Below, in pieces: positions 25,455-35,661 of a DNA stretch of 64,000 nt (its first letter is position 1; each line of letters starts with the position of its first letter). The DNA is from Taibaiella sp. KBW10 (GTDB lineage: Bacteria; Bacteroidota; Bacteroidia; Chitinophagales; Chitinophagaceae): assembly GCF_003852495.1 (NCBI RefSeq), contig NZ_QAJI01000004.1, forward strand, positions 312,443 to 376,442, read 5' to 3'. A model generated the notes under the pieces. It was given only the letters and a program-made list of their open reading frames with translations. It did no database searches and was not told the origin of the DNA. Made by a program: the position numbers and the translations under genes.

Positions 25455-26699
25455 ATGGCAAAAATTGCACCATTTAAAGGATTAAGACCCAGAACAGATA
25501 TTGCGGCGCAGGTCGCGGCATTACCCTATGATGTTTCCAGTGCAGATGAATTGAATGCGACGAAAAATAATCCGTATAATTTTAACCATATTACGCGTTC
25601 GGAAATTGACCTTCCCGAAACAACGGGGATGAATAGTCCTGAGGTATATGATAAAGCGCAGGAAAACCTGGAGCAGTTTATCGCAGGGGGTATTATGACG
25701 CAGGATGAGCAAGCCTGTTATTATATTTACAGACTGATCATGGATGGCCGTAGCCAAACGGGCCTTGTTTGCTGCTCCTCTCTGGAAGATTACGAGAATG
25801 AGCTGATTAAAAAGCATGAATTTACCCGGCCGGACCGGGTGCTCGACCGCGCCAATCATATCAAAAGCACCAATGCGCATACCGGACTGGTTTTTCTGGC
25901 CTGTAAAGACGTGACGGATTTAAACGAGCTGTTGGAGCAGTGGAAAAAAGATCATGAAGCTACTAACGATTTCGTTTCAGAAGATGGCATTCAGCATACT
26001 TTTTGGGTGGTAAATGATGCCCATACGATAGAAACCATTACCCATATATTTAAAGAGCAAATACCCTATACTTATATCGCAGACGGTCACCATCGTACAG
26101 CATCTGCTTTGCAGGTCGCCCATGAATTTGACCAGCAGGCATCCATGGAAGATAAAAAACAGGGATATCGTTATTATTTGACCTGTGTTTTCCCCGAGAG
26201 CCAGGTGGCGATTATGGATTATAACAGGGTTGTCAAAGACCTGAACGGACTGAGCGAAGCGGCATTTATGGAAGCACTGATGCTAGATTTTGAACTGAGT
26301 GAAGCGCCTGCAGGTGGCCCTTACCGCCCGCAACAGGCACATGAATTCGGCATGTACCTTAACCAAAAATGGTATATCCTTAAAGTGAAACCCGATACTT
26401 ATACCAAAGACCCGGTGAGTGTTCTTGATGTCAGTATCTTACAAAATAATATCTTGAGCAAGATCTTAAATATTCACGATCCGAGGGTAGATACCCGAGT
26501 AGAATTTGTAGGGGGCATCCGCGGCTTACAATACCTGCAGCGAAAAGTAGATAGTGGGGAGATGGCTGCAGCCTTTTCTTGCTATCCGGTAAGTGTATCA
26601 CAATTATTTGAAGTAGCCGATGGGGGAAAAGTGATGCCACCCAAGTCTACATGGTTTGAACCCAAAACAAGAGACGGGCTTGTGGTACACATGATCTAA
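25455..26699 (+). CDS. DUF1015 family protein (SerK-like)
   Basis: 414 residues starting MAKIAPFKGLRP, the standard beginning of the family, which fixes the start at 25455. The conserved YIADGHHRTASA carries the catalytic-looking Asp/His/Arg. DUF1015 includes a free-serine kinase from archaea, in the ParB/sulfiredoxin superfamily; in Bacteroidota the gene is widespread and its substrate is not established. It sits 66 bases after the Omp85 gene and 15 before DUF1599. Confidence 0.9.
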   Translation: MAKIAPFKGLRPRTDIAAQVAALPYDVSSADELNATKNNPYNFNHITRSEIDLPETTGMNSPEVYDKAQENLEQFIAGGIMTQDEQACYYIYRLIMDGRSQTGLVCCSSLEDYENELIKKHEFTRPDRVLDRANHIKSTNAHTGLVFLACKDVTDLNELLEQWKKDHEATNDFVSEDGIQHTFWVVNDAHTIETITHIFKEQIPYTYIADGHHRTASALQVAHEFDQQASMEDKKQGYRYYLTCVFPESQVAIMDYNRVVKDLNGLSEAAFMEALMLDFELSEAPAGGPYRPQQAHEFGMYLNQKWYILKVKPDTYTKDPVSVLDVSILQNNILSKILNIHDPRVDTRVEFVGGIRGLQYLQRKVDSGEMAAAFSCYPVSVSQLFEVADGGKVMPPKSTWFEPKTRDGLVVHMI

Positions 26700-26714
26700 A
26701 CAGCAGCAATAAAC

Positions 26715-27257
26715 ATGAACACGATAACACAATATAATACCGTAGTAGCCGCATGTGAATCTGTCTTTTTGAAAAAGGCGCAAGATTACGGCACGTCCTG
26801 GCGTATGTTTCGGCCTATTTCTATTGTAGACCAAATCTACATAAAGGCCTGGCGCATTCGTCAGATACAGGAAAATAAAGGGGTACAGCAGATTGAAGAC
26901 AGTATAGCCAGTGAGTTTTCCGGGATCATCAATTACGGTTATATTGCTTTAATACAGGCAGGCCTTGGTGACAATGATCCTTTAGAACTGGATATCGCTA
27001 TCGTACAGGAACAGTATAAGGCACAGGTGGATTTTGTAAGGGCCTTAATGCTGAAAAAAAATCATGATTATGGCGAGGCATGGCGCAATATGAGCCAGGA
27101 GTCTTTTGCCGACCTGATCCTCACCAAACTCTTACGCATCAAACAGATTCTCGCTAATGACGGGAAAACCATTATCTCAGAAGGAATGGAAGCCAATTTT
27201 TGCGATATCATCAACTACGCCATTTTTGCATTAATTTTAATAGACGAACAAAAATAA
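26715..27257 (+). CDS. DUF1599 domain protein
   Basis: 180 residues, helical, built of two similar halves: KKAQDYGTSWRMFRPISIVDQIYIKAWRIRQIQ and KKNHDYGEAWRNMSQESFADLILTKLLRIKQI. The internal duplication (K-x-x-DYG-x-x-W-R-x-M) is visible by eye. DUF1599 has been grouped with nucleotide-modification-associated domains, but no activity is shown. It lies 12 bases ahead of the BT_3928-like gene, an adjacency common in Bacteroidota. Confidence 0.88.
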   Translation: MNTITQYNTVVAACESVFLKKAQDYGTSWRMFRPISIVDQIYIKAWRIRQIQENKGVQQIEDSIASEFSGIINYGYIALIQAGLGDNDPLELDIAIVQEQYKAQVDFVRALMLKKNHDYGEAWRNMSQESFADLILTKLLRIKQILANDGKTIISEGMEANFCDIINYAIFALILIDEQK

Positions 27258-27268
27258 ATTTCATCACA

Positions 27269-28420
27269 ATGAATACAATCGTTACCCCAAAACCCAGAAA
27301 AGCAGGCTTTTATATCTTAAATATTGTAAGAATACTGGTCGGTGTACTCTTTATCTTCTCCGGATTGGTAAAAGCCAATGATCCTTCCGGTTTGGCTTAT
27401 AAGATGGATGAATTTTTTGAAGTATGGAAAATGCAGGCATTTGTTAAATACAGTCTGTATATATCTATTGCGATGATCACGTTTGAGATCCTTGCCGGGA
27501 TTGCCATGCTGATCGGTTATGCTTACCGTTCGGTCTCTTTTTTGATTTTATTGTTAACCATATTCTTTACTTTCCTTACAGGATATGCCGTGTTTTCGGG
27601 TAAGATCAAGGAGTGTGGCTGTTTTGGAGATTGTATTCCTTTGGAAGCGTATCAATCTTTTATTAAAGATCTTATCTTGCTGATCCTCGTCTTTTTATTA
27701 TTTCTGGGTAGAAACCAGATAACAGGATTATTCAAGAAACAATGGGGTACCGCAGTGATTTTTGTAGGCCTCATTGCGACACTAGGCATACAGTTTTATG
27801 CATTAAGGCATTTGCCTTATGTAGATTGCCTGGCTTATAAAGTAGGCGTAAATATCTGGAAAGATATGCAGGTGCCTCCCGGTGCCAAACCAGATGTATA
27901 TGCATCCGTATTGGTTTATGAAAAAGATGGCAAGCGGGTAGAGTATACCCAGGAGCAATTTATGGCGGACTCTACTTTGTGGAACCTGAAATATATCGAA
28001 AGCAAAACATCCCTGATCGAAAAAGGGAATGCAACACCTAAAATACAAGACTTTTCTGTTCGCGATTTTGCCGGACAGGATTATACCGAATCCCTGTTGA
28101 AAGATGAAGGCTACTCTTACTTACTGTTTGTAAAAGATGCCGATAAAGTATCAGGTAAAGACATGGATGATTTACGCCAGCTAATCAAAGATTCCTATGC
28201 AAAAGGTATCGGGTTCTATATCCTTTCTGCCAATGATGAAGCCGCAACCAACCGCTTTAAAGCTAAGTTTAAGCTGGATGCCGATGCTTATGCGATAGAT
28301 GGCACCGTATGTAAAACGGCTATGAGAAGCAATGGTGGTTTAATGCTGATCAAAAATGGCACCATTCTTGGGAAATGGAGCAGACAGGATTATCCAAAAT
28401 CTGTAATTACCCCTAAATAA
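27269..28420 (+). CDS. BT_3928-like DoxX/MauE membrane protein
   Basis: 383 residues. Four to five membrane spans in the N-terminal half with the conserved KIKECGCFGDCIPLE loop (three cysteines), as in MauE/DoxX relatives. The C-terminal half is soluble and thioredoxin-like in outline (FSVRDFAGQDYTESLL) without a CxxC. I use ATG 27269; the frame is open further upstream only because it overlaps DUF1599. A role in periplasmic thiol redox chemistry is suggested by the Cys loop and is an inference. Confidence 0.85.
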   Translation: MNTIVTPKPRKAGFYILNIVRILVGVLFIFSGLVKANDPSGLAYKMDEFFEVWKMQAFVKYSLYISIAMITFEILAGIAMLIGYAYRSVSFLILLLTIFFTFLTGYAVFSGKIKECGCFGDCIPLEAYQSFIKDLILLILVFLLFLGRNQITGLFKKQWGTAVIFVGLIATLGIQFYALRHLPYVDCLAYKVGVNIWKDMQVPPGAKPDVYASVLVYEKDGKRVEYTQEQFMADSTLWNLKYIESKTSLIEKGNATPKIQDFSVRDFAGQDYTESLLKDEGYSYLLFVKDADKVSGKDMDDLRQLIKDSYAKGIGFYILSANDEAATNRFKAKFKLDADAYAIDGTVCKTAMRSNGGLMLIKNGTILGKWSRQDYPKSVITPK

Positions 28421-28437
28421 GCAATGGTTACTTTCCT

Positions 28438-28471
28438 AAAAAGGGCGGCAAGAAATTCTTGCCGCCCTTTT
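28438..28471. terminator. Bidirectional terminator
   Basis: Arms AAAAGGGCGGCAAGAA and TTCTTGCCGCCCTTTT between the convergent BT_3928-like and tex genes. Confidence 0.92.
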
Positions 28472-28487
28472 ATATTTGCGTATACGC

Positions 28488-30722
28488 CTATTTCTTAAAC
28501 CTATTCTTAAGGTGGCTCAAAGCATCAGCCATAGTTTCATGTTTTGGTTCTGAGGTCCCCTTTTTAGGCGCCTGGTTCTTTTTGGTTGCCGCAGCACCGG
28601 GTGCCTGCGCCTGCTTGATCGACAAAGCAATCCGTTTTCTGGACAGGTCAACTTCCGTAACCAATACCATTACCTTATCATTCAGTTTTAAAGCCTCACT
28701 CGGATCGCTGATATATTGATGCGCAATTTCGGACACATGCACCAAACCATCTTGTTTCACCCCGATATCCACAAACGCGCCAAAGCGGGTAAGATTCGTT
28801 ACAATACCCGGTACAATCATGCCGATGGCCACATCTTCTATACTGTAAATACTGGCATATTCAAATTGTTCCAATTCACTACGCGGATCAAGACCCGGTT
28901 TTTTTAGCTCTTTGATAATATCTTGTAAGGTGTGTAACCCAATCGTTTCACTTACATATTTTTGAATCGCAATCTGTTTAATCGCCTGTTCATTACCGAT
29001 TAATTCTGCGACGGCCACCTGTGTATCTTTCGCCATTTGTTCTACGATATGATAAGCTTCAGGATGCACACCGGAAGCATCTAAAGGATGCGTTGCATTT
29101 TTGATTCTTAAAAAGCCCGCGCATTGCTCATAGGCCTTATTGCCCAGGCGTGGTACTTTTAATAAATCCTTACGATTGGCAAACTGCCCGTTTTCACTAC
29201 GATACTTTACAATATTTTCGGCAACATTAGCGCCGATACCACTCACATAAGCCAAAAGGTGTTTTCCCGCTGTATTCAGGTTCACGCCCACCGCATTCAC
29301 ACAGCTTTCCACTGTCTGATCCAAACGATCCTTCAAACGAGTTTGGTTTACATCATGCTGGTACTGACCCACACCAATACTTTTAGGATCGATTTTTACG
29401 AGTTCAGCCAATGGGTCCATCAACCTTCTGCCGATGCTCACTGCGCCTCTCACCGTAACATCATAATCCGGAAATTCTTCCCTGGCCGTAGGCGAGGCGG
29501 AATATACCGAAGCCCCATCTTCATTCACCAGGAATATCGGTAAGGCCAGTTGCAGGTTTTTCACAAACTGCTCTGTCTCCCTGCCTGCCGTACCATCACC
29601 AATCGCAAAGGCTTCGATCTGGTGTTTTTGCACCAACGATCGGATCGTATTTTCCGCTTCATTTAATTTATAGTTCTTTTCATGCACATAAATCAGGTCA
29701 TTATGCAATAAGTCTCCTTTATCATCAATCACTACAACTTTACAACCGGTACGGTAACCGGGATCAATAGCTATAATGCGCTTGGATCCTAAAGGAGAGG
29801 AGAGGAGCAACTGACGCAGGTTTTCGGCAAATACGGTTATGGCCTCTTCATCAGATTTTATTTTCAATTCCATACGGAATTCACTTTCCAGGCTTGGTTG
29901 CAGTAGTCTACGGTACGCATCTCTGATGGCTTTCTTTACCTGTTCCGTCGCCGTACTGTTTCCTTTTAAATAGTCTTCCTCAATGGTTGCCAGGGCGGTT
30001 TCTTCTTCCGGGGTAATGTTCATCTTCAGGATACCTTCCATGAAGCCACGCATCACTGCCAGCATACGGTGCGAGGGTATTTTGGATACCGGCTCTGAAA
30101 ACTCAAAATAGTCTTTATACTTTGCACCTGCCGCTTCCTGCCCGGTAAGTACTTTACTTTGTACCGTTGCTGTTTGTTCAAACAGTTTCCGCATCTTAGC
30201 CCTTACAAGTGCATTTTCATTTACCGTTTCCGCAATAATGTCGCGCGCACCCTGTAAGGCCGCCATCGGATCGGTCACGGTATCATTAAGGTAGGCTGCT
30301 GCCTCCGTTTCCGGGTTTCCTTCTTTTTGTTCCAACAACCATAAGGCCAGGGGTTCCAATCCGTTTTCCCTTGCCGTCTGTGCTTTAGTTTTACGCTTAG
30401 GCTTATAAGGCAAGTAGATATCCTCTAATTCATTTATCGTAATGGCTTTGTCTATTTTCCGCTGTAATTCCTCCGACATTTTGCCCTGCTCCGTAATCGT
30501 CTTTTCAATAAATGCTTTCCGATCCGAAAATTCTTGTTGAAACTTTGCCTCTTCCTGTATCTGCTGTATCTGTACCTCATCCAGCGCACCGGTCTGATCT
30601 TTGCGGTACCGCGCGATAAACGGTATGGTGGCGCCTTCACCTAAAAGTTCCAAAACCGTAAGGATACCTTTCTCTGCCAAACCAAGTTTCTGTGCAATAA
30701 TTTTAGAATGTGTCGTGTGCAT
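28488..30722 (-). CDS. tex: Tex-family RNA-binding transcription accessory protein
   Basis: 744 residues, typical length. Helical N-terminal region, YqgF-like RNase H fold (IAIDPGYRTGCKVVVID), helix-hairpin-helix segment (YRSENGQFANRKDLLKVPRLG) and a C-terminal S1 domain (VPGIVTNLTRFGAFVDIGVKQDGLVHVSEI) followed by a short Ala/Lys tail. It binds nucleic acids and affects transcription and RNA turnover. I chose ATG 30722 (MHTTHSKIIAQKLGL) over ATG 30788, since TATATTTG on the minus strand (around 30754) would put the promoter inside the longer version. Confidence 0.94.
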   Translation of the reverse strand: MHTTHSKIIAQKLGLAEKGILTVLELLGEGATIPFIARYRKDQTGALDEVQIQQIQEEAKFQQEFSDRKAFIEKTITEQGKMSEELQRKIDKAITINELEDIYLPYKPKRKTKAQTARENGLEPLALWLLEQKEGNPETEAAAYLNDTVTDPMAALQGARDIIAETVNENALVRAKMRKLFEQTATVQSKVLTGQEAAGAKYKDYFEFSEPVSKIPSHRMLAVMRGFMEGILKMNITPEEETALATIEEDYLKGNSTATEQVKKAIRDAYRRLLQPSLESEFRMELKIKSDEEAITVFAENLRQLLLSSPLGSKRIIAIDPGYRTGCKVVVIDDKGDLLHNDLIYVHEKNYKLNEAENTIRSLVQKHQIEAFAIGDGTAGRETEQFVKNLQLALPIFLVNEDGASVYSASPTAREEFPDYDVTVRGAVSIGRRLMDPLAELVKIDPKSIGVGQYQHDVNQTRLKDRLDQTVESCVNAVGVNLNTAGKHLLAYVSGIGANVAENIVKYRSENGQFANRKDLLKVPRLGNKAYEQCAGFLRIKNATHPLDASGVHPEAYHIVEQMAKDTQVAVAELIGNEQAIKQIAIQKYVSETIGLHTLQDIIKELKKPGLDPRSELEQFEYASIYSIEDVAIGMIVPGIVTNLTRFGAFVDIGVKQDGLVHVSEIAHQYISDPSEALKLNDKVMVLVTEVDLSRKRIALSIKQAQAPGAAATKKNQAPKKGTSEPKHETMADALSHLKNRFKK

Positions 30723-30915
30723 TGCTATATTGTTTGATATTTTAAAGTGGGCAAATATAGGCAGTTCTTCCACAACATTTTTTTTCATTTTTAAGGATAA
30801 ATCGGTATAATGATGTTCAGTATCAAGCCATTTTTAAGCCCATAATAAAATAGCGTTTATTTACGAAAGAATAGTTAATTTAGCCCATCCAAAATTATTT
30901 TTTTCAATTATCAAA

Positions 30916-32868
30916 ATGAATAAGAAATATTTAGTATTGTTAGGTATCAGCTTAGGATTGAGCTATTCTGCCGCTCAGGCACAAACTATTTTTACGGTAG
31001 GAAATGAAGCCGTTTCTAAAGAAGAGTTCTTAGCAGGGTATAAGAAGAATAATTCGAGTAATACCTTAAGTTACAATGATGCATCGCTGACCAATTTTGC
31101 CAATTTGTATGCCTTATACAAAATGAAAGTGAAGGAAGCGGAAGCCCTCAAAATAGATACCATCGACGCCATTAAGAGCGAGATTAATAATTATAAGATA
31201 CAATTGGCTAAAAACTACTTGACCGGTAAGGAAAATGTAGAAGCACTTGCCCGCGAGGCCTATAACAGAACACAGACGGAGCGTAAGGTAGCACACATCC
31301 TGATCCAGTCCTATACGGCTACACCTTCTAACGATGTTTCCAAAAACTTTATTGATAGCTTATATGCGCAAATCAATTCCGGTAAGGTCTCATTCGAAGA
31401 AATGGCCAAGAAGTACTCGATGGATAAAGCGACGGGTATACAGGGCGGAAGCATGGGCTATATTACAGCCTTTCAAACACCATATGAATTTGAAAATGTA
31501 GCGTATAATACCCCGGTAGGTACTCTCTCCAAGCCCTTCAAAACACAATATGGCTACCATATCGTAAAAGTATTGGCAGAAAGGCCTTCGACCGGAACGG
31601 TAGAAGTGGCTCAGATTTTGTTGGCAAACAATAATGGCAATGCTGATATGGTTACAGAAAAAGTAAAGCTTGCCATGGATATCAGAAACCAACTGATCAA
31701 CCAGCAGGCGTCTTTTGAAGCCTTGGTTCAAAAATATTCGGAAGATGAATATACCGTTGGCACGGGGGGGAAGATACCACCTTTTAAAACGGGCAAAATG
31801 ACCGAAGTATTTGAAAATGCTGCGTTTGGTTTGAAAAATGTTGGGGATATATCGGAACCGGTAATCACCGATTATGGGGTACATATTCTGAAGTTGATCT
31901 CAAAAAAACCTTTGGGCACCTTTGAGGAAGAAAAAAGTTTCCTGGTGAATAAAGTAGAGCAGAACAGTCGTTTTGAAGTGGCTAAGGCCAAAGACATGCT
32001 GGAAGTGAAGAAAAAAATGGGCTTTAAAGAGTATCCGGAAAACCTGAGCGCATTGGTGAATACGATTAATCAAAATGACCTGGAAAAGGGAAATCAGCTG
32101 CAGGCCTATCCTAATCTCAAGGAAAAACTGTTTGAAGTACAGCAAAAAACCTATACCCAACAGGATTTTCTTCAATATATAATGGCCTTAACCCAAGGAA
32201 GGTTAAACGGCAGAAAAGAAGAGGCCTTTAAGGAATTATACCGTATTTATACCGACAAGGTGGTTACAGATCTTCAGATCGCAGATCTGGAGACAAACAA
32301 TAAAGATTATAAAAACCTGATCTCTGAATACCGTAACGGCGTCCTGATCTTTGATCTGATGGATAAAAACATCTGGTCAAAAGCAACTAAGGACACGATG
32401 AACCTTAGAAAATTTTACACCGCTAATAGCACTAAATACCAGTGGCAGCCCGGTTTTGAAGGCGTTATCATACAAAGTAAAAACCATGAAGCGCTGCAAC
32501 AGGTACATAATGCTTTAGCACAGGGCTTATCGGTAGACGATGCCTTGACTAAGGCAAATACACCGTCTAACAGCGAAAAGATATATCAGCAAACCGGCCG
32601 CTTTGAATTTGATTATGTCAACATGTTTGACAAAAACAATTTACCGGAAGGTAAGGTTACAGACATCAAAAAGGACGGGGATAATGGCGAAATATTTGTA
32701 TACCCGACAAAGGTCTACAACCTTGTTGTTCCCAAAACACTGGACGAAGCGAAGGGCGCTATTGTCGAAGACTATCAGAAACAATTGGAGCAAAACTGGG
32801 AAAAAGAGTTGCGTAGTAAATATACTTTCAAGTTGAATACGGCGGCTTTAAAGAAGTTGGCACAATAA
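30916..32868 (+). CDS. SurA/PpiD-like periplasmic peptidyl-prolyl isomerase
   Basis: 650 residues with a signal peptide (LGISLGLSYSAAQAQ). Two parvulin-type PpiC domains lie in tandem: VAHILIQSY...FEEMAKKYSMDKATGIQGGSMGYI and VAQILLANN...FEALVQKYSEDEYTVGTGGKIPPF, each ending with a GYHIVKVL / GVHILKLI strand. The N-terminal helical chaperone part and a long C-terminal region flank them. It should fold outer-membrane proteins in the periplasm, fitting the many barrel genes here. Monocistronic, ending in the hairpin at 32884-32945. Confidence 0.92.
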   Translation: MNKKYLVLLGISLGLSYSAAQAQTIFTVGNEAVSKEEFLAGYKKNNSSNTLSYNDASLTNFANLYALYKMKVKEAEALKIDTIDAIKSEINNYKIQLAKNYLTGKENVEALAREAYNRTQTERKVAHILIQSYTATPSNDVSKNFIDSLYAQINSGKVSFEEMAKKYSMDKATGIQGGSMGYITAFQTPYEFENVAYNTPVGTLSKPFKTQYGYHIVKVLAERPSTGTVEVAQILLANNNGNADMVTEKVKLAMDIRNQLINQQASFEALVQKYSEDEYTVGTGGKIPPFKTGKMTEVFENAAFGLKNVGDISEPVITDYGVHILKLISKKPLGTFEEEKSFLVNKVEQNSRFEVAKAKDMLEVKKKMGFKEYPENLSALVNTINQNDLEKGNQLQAYPNLKEKLFEVQQKTYTQQDFLQYIMALTQGRLNGRKEEAFKELYRIYTDKVVTDLQIADLETNNKDYKNLISEYRNGVLIFDLMDKNIWSKATKDTMNLRKFYTANSTKYQWQPGFEGVIIQSKNHEALQQVHNALAQGLSVDDALTKANTPSNSEKIYQQTGRFEFDYVNMFDKNNLPEGKVTDIKKDGDNGEIFVYPTKVYNLVVPKTLDEAKGAIVEDYQKQLEQNWEKELRSKYTFKLNTAALKKLAQ

Positions 32869-32883
32869 AATATTGTTTTAAAC

Positions 32884-32945
32884 GGCTATTATAAATACCA
32901 TTATGTAAAGAACTTACGTTTTGGAATGGTGTAATAGCCCTTTTT
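32884..32945 (+). terminator. Terminator after the isomerase gene
   Basis: Outer arms GGCTATTA / TAATAGCC with an inner ACCATT / AATGGT helix, then a T-run (32940-32945). Confidence 0.7.
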
Positions 32946-33007
32946 ATTAATAATGAATACACCTAAAGGTATTAATACCTATTTTTGTATTAAATATTTT
33001 TTCCATT

Positions 33008-33790
33008 TTGACAGACCACATCCCATTTTCTTTTACCCGGCCGGCATACTTAAGAACCTTTTTTTCATTACTGGCATTCTTCCTGGTTTCGATAAGTTCC
33101 TTTGCACATAAGATGGTTGGCATTGTGGTTGACCGGATTTCAAACAAACCTATTGAAGAGGTAAGTATCGTAAATGTACATACGGGCCTTGAAGTGAAGA
33201 CAACGAAGAATGGTCAATTTGAAATTGAAGTGCAGAAAGGCCAGTTGGTAGAATTCAGGATACCGGGATATGATGCGGCAAGGGTCAATGTAAAATCAGA
33301 TATACTGGCTAGCTATTATAATATTCAGTTGACAGAAAGCAATACGATTATTGATGACCGCTTCTTAGCCAATTCCTTTGCGGGTGCCGCTATCGACAGC
33401 ATCAAAAGAAGAGCTATCTATAAAGAGGCCCTGGAACATTATAAGCTTACCGGACTGGATGTGATCCAACATCCTTTTGATGCTTTGAGTAAACGCAACC
33501 GAATGATTTGGAAATTCCAGCAAAATTATGAGTATTGGGAGCGCGATAAATTTATCGATTATGTATTTAACGACCGTCTGATTGTTCAGTTGACACAACT
33601 CAATAGTGATAGCCTCGAAATGTATAAGCGCTTATACAGGCCTAATTATAATTTTATCCGTGTCATGAATGAGTACGATTATTATACCTATATCAAAGAA
33701 ACAGTGCGCAATTTCAGGGAACGCAGCGCCAGACAAGAGTTTAATAAACCGGAAGACAAACCATATGAACCATATAACAGTGAGCGGTAA
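33008..33790 (+). CDS. Exported protein with carboxypeptidase-regulatory-like N-domain
   Basis: 260 residues from a TTG start; no ATG precedes the signal peptide (LRTFFSLLAFFLVSISSFAH). Next comes a small beta domain (VGIVVDRISNKPIEEVSIVNVHTGLEVKTTKNGQFEI) of the CarboxypepD_reg-like type. The rest is a charged helical region with many Tyr and Arg (YEYWERDKFIDYVFNDRLIVQLTQL). Its end overlaps the DUF5683 gene by 26 bases. Similar proteins occur widely in Bacteroidota without assigned function; a periplasmic structural role is plausible. Confidence 0.78.
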   Translation: MTDHIPFSFTRPAYLRTFFSLLAFFLVSISSFAHKMVGIVVDRISNKPIEEVSIVNVHTGLEVKTTKNGQFEIEVQKGQLVEFRIPGYDAARVNVKSDILASYYNIQLTESNTIIDDRFLANSFAGAAIDSIKRRAIYKEALEHYKLTGLDVIQHPFDALSKRNRMIWKFQQNYEYWERDKFIDYVFNDRLIVQLTQLNSDSLEMYKRLYRPNYNFIRVMNEYDYYTYIKETVRNFRERSARQEFNKPEDKPYEPYNSER

Positions 33791-34463
33791 CAAAACAAGG
33801 GAAGGCTATAGCCGAAGTGGTTTGCTCATCCTGTTTTTCCTGATGGCTACACTGGCATATAACCGTTCCTTTGCTGCAGATGGCAATAAAGACATCACAT
33901 TATCTTTGGAACAGGATACCCTTAAAAATAAAAAGAATACCCTGCCACTAAGCGATTCCGTTACCTTTATCGAAAATAAAGACTTAAGAAAAGGTGTTTT
34001 TGCGTGGAAAGACTCCGTCATTATTCCAAAGCGTTCCGCCATGTATTCTATGCTGTTTCCGGGACTTGGTCAGCTCAATAACGGACAGTATTGGAAACTA
34101 CCGATTGTTTATGGACTACTGGGTGCAGGCGTTTATTTCTTTCAGGATAATTTAAAGGGCTATAATGAATTTCGGAGGGTGTATGCCGACCGGTTAAATA
34201 ATATATATACCGATAAGTATGTAGGGCGATTTGACGATACAAGGATCAAAAATGAACGGGATTATTTTAAGAAATACCTCGATATGACCGTACTTATTTC
34301 AGTCCTGGGTTATGGCCTCCAGATTATGGATGCCAATGTTTCTGCCCATCTCAAACACTTTGACATTTCAGAAGATATCAGTTTCCGGGTAAAACCTACT
34401 TTCCAACCCACCCCCTGGGGTATCAGTCCGGGAGTAGGCATTGCCTTTAATTTCAAAAAATAA
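33765..34463 (+). CDS. DUF5683 domain protein
   Basis: 232 residues. Signal or anchor (LLILFFLMATLAYNRSFA), then the family core MYSMLFPGLGQLNNGQYWKLP followed by membrane-like segments (IVYGLLGAGVYFFQ; LISVLGYGLQIMDANVSAHL) and an end FRVKP...GISPGVGIAFNF. I picked ATG 33765, which overlaps the preceding gene by 26 bases; the frame is open further upstream only within that gene. The role is unknown; the membrane location is well supported. RuvX follows two bases later. Confidence 0.85.
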   Translation: MNHITVSGNKTREGYSRSGLLILFFLMATLAYNRSFAADGNKDITLSLEQDTLKNKKNTLPLSDSVTFIENKDLRKGVFAWKDSVIIPKRSAMYSMLFPGLGQLNNGQYWKLPIVYGLLGAGVYFFQDNLKGYNEFRRVYADRLNNIYTDKYVGRFDDTRIKNERDYFKKYLDMTVLISVLGYGLQIMDANVSAHLKHFDISEDISFRVKPTFQPTPWGISPGVGIAFNFKK

Positions 34464-34465
34464 CC

Positions 34466-34876
34466 ATGGCTAAGATCATTGCGATAGATTACGGAAAGAA
34501 GAGAACAGGTTTGGCCATCAGCGATCCGCTGAATATGATTGCAACCGGAATCGGTACGGTAGATACAGAAAAACTGATATGGTCCCTGAAACAGGTATTG
34601 AAAGAAAATGAAGTGGATAAAATATTGCTGGGTTATCCGCAAAACCTAAATGGTACTGCAACAGATATTACGGCCAAAGTCGAAAAATGTCACCAGCAAC
34701 TGCAAAAAGTATTTCCGGACAAAGAGATCATTCTTTGTGACGAGCGCTATACCTCCAAAATGGCTTTTCAGGTGATGATCGACAGCGGACTAAAGAAAAA
34801 AGACCGGCAAAACAAAGCGCTGATCGATGAGATCAGCGCCAAAATAATACTACAGGGATATTTAGATTTCCTCTAA
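34466..34876 (+). CDS. ruvX: Putative pre-16S rRNA nuclease / RuvX (YqgF)
   Basis: 136 residues of RNase H fold: AIDYGKKRTGLAISDPL holds the first catalytic Asp, LGYPQNLNGT and CDERYTSKMAF the second acidic site, and LIDEISAKIILQGYLD the last. The family was first proposed as a Holliday junction resolvase and is now linked to 16S rRNA 5' end maturation. It begins two bases after DUF5683 and ends one base before the convergent barrel gene. Confidence 0.94.
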   Translation: MAKIIAIDYGKKRTGLAISDPLNMIATGIGTVDTEKLIWSLKQVLKENEVDKILLGYPQNLNGTATDITAKVEKCHQQLQKVFPDKEIILCDERYTSKMAFQVMIDSGLKKKDRQNKALIDEISAKIILQGYLDFL

Positions 34877-34877
34877 A

Positions 34878-35483
34878 CTATTCTTCACCTGTTCTTTTCG
34901 TTTCCACATCCTTTTTAATCTGATAATACTCAGATTTTATTTTCTTAGAAGGCAGATGAATCTGGAAACCCAAATTAATGCCTAAACCCGAAGTATTACC
35001 GGTGCCATAAGTACCTTGGTATCTTACTAAGGTTTCCAAGGCTACATTTGGTGTAATGAAATAAGCATAACCCGCACCTACTTTGATGTTAAAGCCCACT
35101 TCGACATCGGTTTGGCCTGCAATACCAACACCAGCTTCTCCAAAGAAGCGGCCACGGTTCAGGATATTATCGATGTTAAATTCCTTAGGGGCAAAATAAT
35201 AACGCCCGAAAGCACCGATACCGTAGCGGAATGTTGGATCAATACCCTTGATTGCAGTAAATCCTAAAGGTACTTCAAGGCCCAGGGCTAAATTGTTTTG
35301 GATAAAATATCCCACTTTAGGACTAATGTCCAGGCTTACAGAGTTCGAACTTCCAAGTCCGAAATTGATATTGGCTAATTGTCCCCCAACCAAGAACGTC
35401 CCTTTTTGTAATTGAGCATCAGCTTTTGTGGTTACAGCCAGACAGCCTGCCAGTGCCATAACAGAGAAGATTACTTTTTTCAT
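34878..35483 (-). CDS. Outer-membrane beta-barrel protein
   Basis: 201 residues: signal peptide (VIFSVMALAGCLAVTTKADAQ) and eight or so alternating strands (GTFLVGGQLANINFGLG, PKVGYFIQNNLALGLEVPLGF, GFNIKVGAGYAYFITPNVALETLVRY), as in small OmpA/OmpX-like barrels. I set the start at ATG 35483, where the signal begins; a longer frame reaches 35540 but crosses toward a TATATTTG -7 box (minus strand, 35549-35556). Its stop is one base from the ruvX stop. There is a short charged tail (KKDVETKRTGEE). Confidence 0.85.
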   Translation of the reverse strand: MKKVIFSVMALAGCLAVTTKADAQLQKGTFLVGGQLANINFGLGSSNSVSLDISPKVGYFIQNNLALGLEVPLGFTAIKGIDPTFRYGIGAFGRYYFAPKEFNIDNILNRGRFFGEAGVGIAGQTDVEVGFNIKVGAGYAYFITPNVALETLVRYQGTYGTGNTSGLGINLGFQIHLPSKKIKSEYYQIKKDVETKRTGEE

Positions 35484-35661
35484 TTTGTTTCCGTTTTTTT
35501 GTTTAAACAATAAGCTTTTACGATATAGTAAGAAAGCCATTATCCTTACAAATATAAGGTAACAATTGTAAAATGCTCGTTATTATAGTTTTATTACCAT
35601 TTGTTGTGTTACCTAATTCTTAATAAATGGCATTTATAACCAACATGTTCTATCATTTTAT